Made by a program: the position numbers and the translations under genes
The notes under the pieces: model-generated
Told to the model about the DNA's origin: nothing
Database searches by the model: none
Seen by the model: the letters and a program-made list of their open reading frames with translations, nothing else
Assembly: GCA_018881555.1 (NCBI GenBank)
Contig: JACAXG010000025.1
Coordinates: 1,701,446-1,765,445, forward strand
Length of the DNA stretch: 64,000 nt
Source: Amblyornis subalaris
Taxonomy: Eukaryota; Chordata; Aves; Passeriformes; Ptilonorhynchidae
Reading direction: 5' to 3'
Part shown: one piece after another, positions 54,788 to 64,000 of the stretch
Layout of the letters: each line of letters opens with the position of its first letter
Position numbering within the stretch: the stretch's first letter is position 1

Positions 54788-57034
54788 AAGTCTGTGGAAT
54801 TTCTTTCTGGATTGGTGCAATAGGATGAGGTGTAAGGAAAGGTGTTTGCTCTGAAGCATGCCATAGGACTGATGGAGAGACTGGTGGCTGTAAGAGAATA
54901 GACTCAAATTGAAATTTATAAATTTCTTAATGATATTTGCTATTTTAAGATCTGGAATGTCACAAAATATGAATCGTTATTGTTAGTGTGCTTTTCCCTG
55001 GCTTTCCATCCCATGTGAAAGATGCAATACTCTTTGGTAAATAGGAAAATTTTGAATCCCAAAATGAAGAAATAATTTTGTAGAAGCTACCCTAAATCTG
55101 TTTTGGCAAAGAAGTTCCACCCTTGCTATCCACCAATAACAGAGACAGATTTTTATGAGTTTTAATATAATTGCTCCTAAGAATCATTTGATATCAGATC
55201 CCCTTTACCAGACATCGTACTCAGAAAACAACTCTCAAGTCCAGTGATCTCTAAATTAGTTGCTTATGCTATTTCCTAGTATTATGCTGCTGATTCATTA
55301 CATGTCTTCCCCTCTGCCTCTACTGGTGCTTAGATGATAAACTAAAGGTGTTTAAATTATGTTTATGGCAGATTAGAGGGGAATAAGATGAAGAAAAAGT
55401 AAGAAAGGAGAAGATGAATGAGACAGTGCAACACTACTTTGACGATAAAAATGCTTTGCCAATTAGGTCCATGTAATGTCTGATTCTCTACCACCTTTGG
55501 GCCATACATACTCTGCTCTTCACTGACTCACATATTTGTTCATGTACCATTCTTTGTGCTTTCGCTAGCACAATTTCTTTCCTCTATGGTGGTGGAAACA
55601 TTCTAGCAGCTTGACAATCTCTAACTTCCAGTTTTCTCCTATTTTAGAGGAAATTCTTGAAATACTGTGGAAGAGAGAGGATTCAGTAAAAAGCAAGTAT
55701 TAACTGCTTGATACATTTTCTACAGACATTGTTAATTCCGTAGACTTATTTCCATAACAAAAGGGATATGCAGAGAATTTTTTTCAGTCTGTTGCTTTTT
55801 CCCGTATCAGTTTGCAGGTAAACATTTTCTTTATCCTTCTGTTACAGGACCTTGAAGAATCAAATCTTTTATACATTTTATTTAAACAGTGTAAAAATAT
55901 TCCATTTGCAATTTCAATTGATTACATCTCAAAGCAGAGAATAAAAGGAAATAATGATAGTAGGAAGACCTGTTTACAAAAACACTGCAAATGTGGTGAT
56001 GCATTATTCAAGGAAAAACGTCTCCTTCACGGAGTGCAAGAACCTGATAAGTTCCCAGATACTGTCAAATTACTGCAACAACAGTGGTGCAGCTGTAGTA
56101 CAATTTCATCTCTTTTTGCTGCCCTTGCTTGTGTCTCCGTAATATCTTTCCTTATTCATTAACGTAGAAATGAAGTCTCTTGTGGACTTAGCAGAACACC
56201 CTCCTCCCCATTTTCAGATCTACTTGCCAACAATTTCTAAGCATTTAAATGAATCTTGTACAGGAAATGCAGCAGTGAGAGTCATCCAGGCTAGGCCAGA
56301 TGGAAAGGCTTTTGGTCCTTCTAGGCTCTTCCACTCTAGACAAGAGTGAACACAAAAATAATGTTTCAGAAGCATAACAAGCAAAGATATTTGGAAGCAG
56401 GTATTGCAGTAAAGACTTATTATTGTCTGGTTCTGCTAACAAAGACTTTGGCTAGGAAGGTAAAGGTATGACCATGGAATGACCACTTCTACCACGATGG
56501 AGGCAAACCCAGGTCCACTAGACTTCAAGGAACAGTAACACGACTGCCACGATCGCCTGTGGCTGTTGGCTTTTCTGTTATCAAATTGACTGCTATTGTG
56601 AAATATGACATCTTATGCCATTTCAGACAACGTTTCAGCATTTGCTCTTTTCCTATAAAACTCTGAGTAATCTGCTTTTATGTAGAGAATTGAGTGGAGA
56701 GGGACTAACATTTTCCCACATACTTGCTGAAACCTTCTCCTGTGGGGTTTATATGATCTGTAGAAAATGAACACAAAATTCCACTTAGTTAGCATTCTGC
56801 TTCATATGAGCCAGACATTTTGATAATCGCTTCTTCAAATGATAACCCAGGAATGGAGGTGTACCTACTCTCAGGGTACATGAATATAAATTACAGATGC
56901 CAAAGCACTGTATTTTCTAGAGTACAAAATGCATGTATTATTTACTTGTTATTTTGTGCTTACTTCAATTGTTTTAATAATAAGTATTTCTAACCTTACA
57001 CTACAGAATATAAACTCTGTACAAGTTTTAAGTG

Positions 57035-57076
57035 CATAACTTTTTGCTTCTGTTCTTTTCAAAGCAAAAAGTTATG
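57035..57076. repeat. 15-bp perfect hairpin with 12-nt loop
   Basis: CATAACTTTTTGCTT at 57035-57049 and its exact reverse complement AAGCAAAAAGTTATG at 57062-57076 flank a 12-base loop. Pairing stops abruptly on both sides, so it is shorter than the roughly 22-bp or longer stem expected of a microRNA precursor. It could be a foldback remnant or a local inverted duplication. Confidence 0.85.
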
Positions 57077-60000
57077 GTAAGCCAGTTTTTTTTATTATTA
57101 CATCCTCTCAAGGGACTTAGGTAAAAAAACGTCTGTGAAACATTGCACTAAATCACCAGTCAAGGAGGCCACTCACAGTACATAAACTTAACTGTGTTCA
57201 TAAGTCTTTTCTGGGTCAGGGCAAAGAATGTATTCACTTGCCAGTACGACAACTTAGCAAACAAAAGATTCAGGCACAACAAGAAAAGCATCATTCTTCT
57301 GAAGACACTTGACATTCCCTGAAGCATCCACACCCAAAAAAATCAGTCCACACCTGAAAAGCAGACTAAACTAAAAGCAGTTTAAATATGTTCAAGTAAG
57401 AGAAGTTCAAATATTTGCAAATATTAAGCAATTGTTCTATGTATTTCTAATTTGTCTGATTGCATTAAACTTGAATACACAAAGGTCTCTCAGTATCACT
57501 GAGAAAACTAAAAACTTGATAAGCTCTGAAACTTGCTATGTTCACTGAAAATGTGTAGCCGTACATTCATTAGGTCTGTAGTAATTCTATAGATGTTATC
57601 TTTTCATACTTTGGGTTCCTTAGGCTTCATACACAGTGTAGTTAACCCTCAGCTGAGAACAACCTCTGTTGTTCATTCAATACATGAATCCTCTCAGTGC
57701 AGCCAACATACCAAGTTATGTTTGTGTTAAGAGAGTTTGTATATTGTTACAAAATGCTATTGTTTTGGACAGGTATTTGTACTACAGATTATACTAATTG
57801 GGAAAAGTAATCTATGTGTCAACATTGTCAAGTTACACATTTAAGTGTTAAAGATATATAAAAAATTGATTTGTGATGGAAATCCTGATTGTAAAGAAAG
57901 GCACTTAAATGTCTGCTTCTCTCTGTTGTTTGAAAAGTAACTATGTCTATAAAACTCCATCTGTTTTGATAGAGCGTTCCATACATTCAACTCAACCACT
58001 GAAACTTGTACTCTGTTTCTTTTAACCGTTGAGCTTATGCTATATGTTCTTGTAATGTTTAGAATGCTTTTTTAGATTGCCTGTAATATTTTTGATTGTG
58101 ATGCTGGGAGACAGACGAAAGAATTGGAAATCAGGATCTCTTGAGTTCTCTTTTCCATTCTCCAGCTTACTAAAGTGGCTTCTCTGCAAAGTATTATTTA
58201 AACACCTGCAACTGAAGAAAACAGTTTAGCAGATACATAAGTGATGACCTAAGTTTTGGAGAGGGTCTGTGAACTGCTTTGCATGTTTTTTGCATGTTAC
58301 CTACGGCATTTTAAATGCAAAATACTTAGTATATGTATTGGGAAACATTATATTGTATTTTATATACTTTGTGACATTTAAATAGTTGCTTCTGTTTCTG
58401 TTATGGAAATGCAATATAAAATCCATTGGATTGAATATGGGTGATAGTTTTATATTTCACCCGTGTAGGGAGATGTTTGATGGTTTCTTTTGTATTCAGA
58501 TTGTGTTTCCACTTGATTCTTTCCCTTTGATTGCCTTCCAATTAACTGTGACACAAGAACCTGTGTTTATAGAAAAGTGTTGAGGAAGAGTTTCTTTCTA
58601 GTGTGACAGAATTAGTATATACTTGTGTTTAGGTTCATCTTTAAAATTCTGCTCTCATGGCCATCTATGCTCAACAGCTGTGCTTATAGAGCCAAGTCCT
58701 TATTCCCATGTCTGCCTCTCTGGGCAATGTTGACAAGCACATACAAACAGAATACATTCAAATAACATTTGAAAAATATCCTTGTAACATTTATATGTGT
58801 ATTGTTGGAGAGATGCTCCAGACCTGTTCCTACATAGTTTTGTACATAAAACTGCATTTCTCCCTGCAGTATTTCAACAGTTACTGTCTTGAGTAAAACA
58901 AGATAATTTTTTTTTTCCCTCTGTAAGGTTAGATATTCTATTTATCTTCTTTCAAGCTGAAGACAAAAAGAAGCATGAGATTTCTTAGTCAACATATATA
59001 ATTTTTAGGAAGGTGAATGAATGCGGTTTAAAATTGTATATGAATATTGTCATTATTAGTAAGTTTTCTGCCACTTGCTAATATAATACAGCTTTTTTCT
59101 GATGCTGATGTGAACAATTCATTTACTGATGGGCAATGACTGCATAATTTAATGGGAATATATAAATACCAAAGCTAATTTTAGAGTGGTAAATCTGTGC
59201 ATAACCAGTTAATTTGGGCAACATGAGAGATAGTTCTGTGAGTGCTTCTCTGACACAATGCAAGCAGTAGTTAATCGATATGCAAACCTGAATTTCCCAG
59301 AAGAAGAAATAGGTAACTTTGGCTATAATCATGGTTTGTTTAGGGAAAAGCAAACTAACTAATCACTACTTTTGGAGAATGCTTTAATGGAAACAAGAGG
59401 ATATTAATTTGATACTTCAAGAGTCATTCAGTTATTAGTTAACACAAGGGCTATCCAGTAATGTAGTATTAATCATTAGGTTATACACCAGAGCTTCCAG
59501 ACACTTAATGCCTGGGGTTGGAATGTAATTCAGATAATTTCACTTCAAAAGCAAAGGCCATTTGCCCACTTATACAAAAGGAGGATATATATTAATGGGT
59601 TACAGCACAGATCCAAGGAGACTTGGTCAAGCAACAGAACAGCTGAGATCATGAGAAATTTTGCTGAAAATTGCCTATATTTTCATTCCATGACCCGTAA
59701 GGGACTACCTTCTTCACAGTTTTTCACCTGAAGTTATTTTGCAGATGTTCTTTACTGAGAACCAGGAAAGGGTACAATCCTGTCTTAAATCCTTTTGCTA
59801 TTGAAAGTGAATGCTATTTAATATACCAAGTGTAGTCAACAGCCTAAATATTTTGAAAGACTATTATTTCAAAATTTGATCTAACACCTTTAAGCAGCTG
59901 GTTTACACCTTTGAAGAATGCACAATCAAGTGTGTTTTACTGTATTTTTCCTTCCAAATAGATAGTGAGAATCTCACACTATTCAATGTCTCTAATTAAT

Positions 60001-60174
60001 AGGTAAATGAGAATTGTTTAAAATGATACCCGAATGGAAACAGTCAGTTTTATTCTATGAGCAATGGTTGATGCAATGATCAAGATTTCTTCTTTACCTG
60101 TGAATCCATATTTTAATAGCTTCCAAAAGAAGAGGAAAACATGGAGGCTTCCAACTACTTTTCCACTAAGTTTC
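57077..60174. other. Unique noncoding DNA, no gene seen
   Basis: AT-rich sequence with only short overlapping frames and no recognisable element. Confidence 0.55.
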
Positions 60175-61087
60175 ACTTAAGGTCTATTGAGGACTCTTTA
60201 GAGATTCCACCCTCAGCAAGTTTGCAGATGATGCCAAGCTGAGTGGTGCTGTTTACACACCTGAAGGACGCAATGCCATCCAGAGGGACCTGGACAAGCT
60301 CAAGCAGTGGGCCCATGGGAATATCATGAGGTTTGATAGGGCTAAGGGCAAGGTTCTGCACCTGTGTCCGGGCAACCCCCACTATCAGTACAGGCCGGGG
60401 GATAAAGATGTTGAGAGCAGCCCTACCGAGAAGGACTGGTGGATTAAAGATTGGACACTTGCAGCCCAGAAAGCCAGGTTTATCCCGGATTGGATCAAAA
60501 GCAGAGTGGCCAGCAGAGTGAGGGAGGGGATTCTGCCCCTTTGCTCCGACCTGGTGAGACCCCACCTGCAGTGCTACATCCAGCTCTGTGGTTCTCGGCC
60601 TGTCTCAGGAAGGACATGGCCGTGTTGGAGCGAGTCCAGAGAAGAGTCATGAAAGTGATCAGAGGGCTGAAGAGCCTCTCCTGTGAAGACTGGCTGAGAC
60701 AGCTGTGGGCATTCAGCCTGGAGAAGAGAAGGCTCCATGAAGGCCTCACTGCAGCCTCCCAGTACTCAAAAGGGGCCTACAAGAAAGCTGGGGACAGGCT
60801 TTTCAGCAAGCCTGTTGCAACAGGACAAGAGGTAATGGTTTTAAGCTAAAAGAGGCTTGGTTTAGATTAGATATAAGGAAGCAACGTTTTACAGTGAGGA
60901 TGATAAAACACTGACACAGGTTGCCCAGAGAGGTGGTAGATGCCCCAACCCTGGAAACGTTCAAGGCCAGGTTAGATGGGGCTCTGAGCAACCTGATCTA
61001 GTTGAAGATGTCCCTGCTCATTGCAGGAGGCTGAAATAGATGACCTGTAAAGGTCCCTTCCAACCCAAAATATTTCATGATTCTGTG
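60175..61087 (+). mobile_element. 5'-truncated CR1 LINE with decayed reverse transcriptase
   Basis: CR1 ORF2 encodes an endonuclease and reverse transcriptase used for target-primed reverse transcription. This copy keeps only the end of the reverse transcriptase, its C-terminal tail and the 3' noncoding region. The catalytic FADD motif (the YxDD-type box) is encoded at 60221-60232, in the same frame as the rest up to 60652. The recognisable tail continues in a second frame to 60849 (with a LERVQRR motif) and in a third (GFKLKE onward) to a stop near 60911, so there are frameshifts near 60600 and 60830. The stretch between ESSPTEKD and LAAQKA is shorter than I expect for the family, suggesting an in-frame deletion. 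It ends with GGTCCCTTCCAACCCAAAA and ATTCTGTG, the CR1 3' terminus. The element is dead. The left boundary is approximate. Confidence 0.93.
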
Positions 61088-64000
61088 GCTACAAAAGTCT
61101 CCCAGGAAATTTGTGGCAAGAAAATTTCCTCTCTTCTAGCATGTCACTGGAGATTGTAATTCCAAGTGTCAAATATAGTTGAGAGTTATTGAGTTCCCAT
61201 TTAACTCACCTCTCAAAAATATTTCTATTAATATTTTCCAAAATAGAAAAAAATTTTCTAACATGAGGTGCTTCTGGCATGTGTAAAGGACAAAGAAAAC
61301 TAGGCTACATTCCTTATGGGGTTTTTGATTGGTTGGCTCCTTTCCAGAGCTATTCCACAGGGTGAGGTAAAGGAGGCCACACAAAATTGACACAGGTTAG
61401 AGATTACAATGATAGACCATTACAATGATTGTGAGTAACTTTTGTGACATTCTGCACATCTTTTTATCTTCCTCATACTTTCTGTTTAAAATCTTACAGA
61501 ATTCTTGAAATTTACGTTAATGAAAACACATCTGTGCTTCAGGAACAATAGCATTGCATCTCCACAACTCACTAGGAAGTAAAAAACCATACATTCAAAA
61601 TAATATGCAAGTAGAAGTTGCATTTAAAACCATATTGCTACATAATTATCCTGTTTACAGTCTTTCCTACAGCTTTTCTCACAGAAAAATGTAGATTTGG
61701 ATTCTAACCGGAATAAAAATGCCAGAAAACTTTGGCAAGACGATGGTTGCTGCATACTTGGAGATATTGCATGGAGAAAGAAATGTGTTTGTAATTAGGG
61801 AAACACAGAACAGTTCTGATTACATCTAAGAAAAGCCAAAGAGAGTAACTTTCTGAAGGACAGACCATGTATGCTTAAGTGAATGAAAACTCAGGTTTAC
61901 ACTAAAGTGGTTAAAGGAAATACACAGCTCCTCACTGAGTTGGTTTAACAGACCGGCTATTGCAGAATCTTTTATAATCCATTTCTACATTGTTCTTGAA
62001 TTAAAATAAGCACATCATTTGCCCTGCAAAGTTCAGAAATTTTCATGAGTTCTCTCTTAAAATCTGTGAGTAGTGGTTACAAAAAGCCAGAAAAACATTC
62101 TGCTGAAGATAGTAGTGATCTATATACTGAACCCAGTGATCACCAAATAGACAAAATTGACTATATTGTGTTTTTAAAAGTGTCCAAAACCTGTTCGATT
62201 TTGATAAAGATTTAAATGGAAAGGGGTTCTGTGTCTTCTCAACAGATTTTCATATCTCCTTGACCCTTGCTATCCAAGCACTTCTAAAACACATCACTTT
62301 AAAAATATTTTAAAACACTCAGTCTGACTAGTTAGTGTTGAACTGTTTAGTCTCACACACTTAGACTTTGAGCCCCAAAAATTTTTCAAGCTAAACTGGT
62401 GAACTTGGAGAGCTAAAGGAACTTAGATCTGCTGAACTCAGAATGACACAGAAATATCTACATAAGCATTATCTCTGCTGACAAGTTCTGATTGACCAAT
62501 TATTTATATCTGACCCGCAGGTGGGTTGTATGAAACTGGAGACAGCACAGAAACCTGCATTTTGAGATGGTTTGAGAAAGCTGAAACTTCTGACTGAGTT
62601 CCTTGTAGCATTCTCTGCCTTGACATGAGACCATGTTTTCATGGCACACAGCACTAACAAATGTGGTACTCAGTTTAACTTAGCATGAATAGCCAAGTTT
62701 CATCAAAGCACTGTTATTCTCTGAAAATGCCTGGAGAACTTTAAGCCATTGACTTTTCAAAATGTAGTAGTCAGATTTGATCTCTTTGAGTTGCTGGTTT
62801 TTCTAATCATTATCTTACATTATGAATTTCAGATCCTATTCGTATGGGTAGTGACCAAAAACATTCTGAGCTCTTTGTCTGGGTTACCTAAGAGTCTCGC
62901 TTGCTGGTGAATGTGCAAATAATTGAAATAATCCTTTTTAAAAAGGATGAGTGAGCCAATGGATAGTGAAGATATTTCAGTTAAAAGAAACAAAAAAGAA
63001 ATTAAGAAAGCCAGTGTTCTTAAACAGGTCCATGTCAGTGCCTGTAGCATCTCTAGAATTTTAATTCATGTGCATAAAAAAACCAAATCCTGTCATCTTT
63101 ATAAAATGAAGGAGAAACTTTCCAGAGCAAATGGCTGCAGAAGTGAAAAGGGAACAAGACCGAAGTTCTCATTCAACATAGATGTTTGCCTTGTATGTTT
63201 TTGAAATCAAGCAAGTATTTCTGTCCCTGGAACAAACTATCTAAAAACAGGTCTTGAAACACCTACTTTTCTTATTTCCTTCAGAACCATAGTGTATCCA
63301 ATAGCATCCTAAAAGGACACACCAAGCCTAGATAAAATCTGCAAATCTTCTATGCATTCTTGTGTGGACTTCACCTGTGTAACTCATTCTTACTACAAAT
63401 TAAGGACTTATACATCGGTATTTGATACCAAACCTGCAATCATGTTTGTTAAGCATAAAAAGAAACTTTTTATTCACATGATAAGTGTGCCCCAAGTCCC
63501 TTGAAGAATATCATGGTATGTGAGCATACATTTACAAGAAAAATTTACTATTCCGTAGGATTAAAGGAATCCCTTCTTTAAAACATTCTAGGGTATTCTT
63601 TCTCTTGCACAACATACATTTATTTCTCTTTGCAAATCCATCCAGCATTGCTAGACATAGGGTGTTCCCAGTTAGCCACACAGAAAGTAGAATCATGGAT
63701 GTAAACACAGCCCTTATACTGCTGTTCTGAGTACTACAAACCAGACAAAATTCGGGGGACTATTGTAGTTTAACCTCTGTGTTGACAGAGTCTTGTTGGA
63801 CTCTGTGTGTTCATAATTTATCTTTGGAAAAACATTTTTAGTTTTTCTGAGGGTTAACTGCACAATGTATGGTACATGTTACTTATATTTTTCTAATTCT
63901 GTAACAACCCTAACATTTGTGGGTGGAATTGTCATTATGTGATATAAAGGATTCGTATAAAGATGTTTTTCAATACTTGTAATTACTTTAAAGGGTATAT
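61088..64000. other. Unique noncoding DNA, no gene seen
   Basis: AT-rich sequence to the window end, with open frames of at most 85 codons and no recognised repeat or gene. Confidence 0.55.

Larger units (their letters stand above)
48385..57034. other. Unique noncoding DNA, no gene seen
   Basis: AT-rich sequence. Open frames reach at most 116 codons (55812-56162) and show no recognised domain. No transposon is visible by eye. A purine-rich patch lies at about 53041-53075. Confidence 0.55.

Noticed and set aside
57035..57076. MicroRNA precursor
   Set aside because: The stem is only 15 bp and the flanks do not pair, so it falls short of a Drosha/Dicer substrate.

Overview
The window looks like vertebrate nuclear DNA, most likely from a bird. 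The evidence is the repeats. Three pieces of CR1 LINE are recognisable: a roughly 0.9 kb 5'-truncated copy near 60.2-61.1 kb, a tail near 48.3 kb and an old fragment near 15.8 kb. They carry the typical avian CR1 3' sequence (a TCCCTTCCAACC-type block followed by an ATTCTGTG end). A GC-rich block at 44.3-45.1 kb looks like a solo LTR of an endogenous retrovirus; its TGTGCTGGTTTGGCTG start resembles avian LTRs. Interspersed repeats are otherwise sparse, CpG is depleted and AT-rich sequence dominates. Two isolated N bases (7365 and 54787) mark it as draft assembly. The species cannot be named from sequence alone.

I find no protein-coding gene I can defend, and no tRNA, rRNA, CRISPR array, operon or bacterial/phage feature. 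Open reading frames are many but short (mostly under 140 codons). They lie on both strands, many would need non-ATG starts, and they lack family motifs. The only reading frame with clear homology is the decayed reverse-transcriptase end of the CR1 at 60.2 kb. The window is therefore best read as an intergenic desert or a very large intron.

Layout. 1-460 is relatively rich in CpG and could be the shore of a promoter island lying to the left. 0.5-15.7 kb is AT-rich unique DNA with small simple repeats. 15.7-15.9 kb is the old CR1 fragment. 16-44 kb is unique DNA with several strong palindromes (24.7, 28.1, 32.9, 35.4 and 42.1 kb) and stretches that look like candidate conserved noncoding elements (for example 23.4-23.7 and 28.7-29.0 kb). 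44.3-45.1 kb is the LTR-like insertion with its own internal tandem repeats, set in a 43-46.2 kb stretch of unusually long but unrecognised open frames. 48.3 kb is the CR1 tail. 49-60 kb is unique DNA with a 15-bp perfect hairpin at 57.0 kb. 60.2-61.1 kb is the larger CR1, and 61.1-64 kb is unique DNA.

No genes can be shown to work together here. No previously undescribed functional system stands out. The best leads are the LTR-like insertion and its surroundings, and the perfect inverted repeats.
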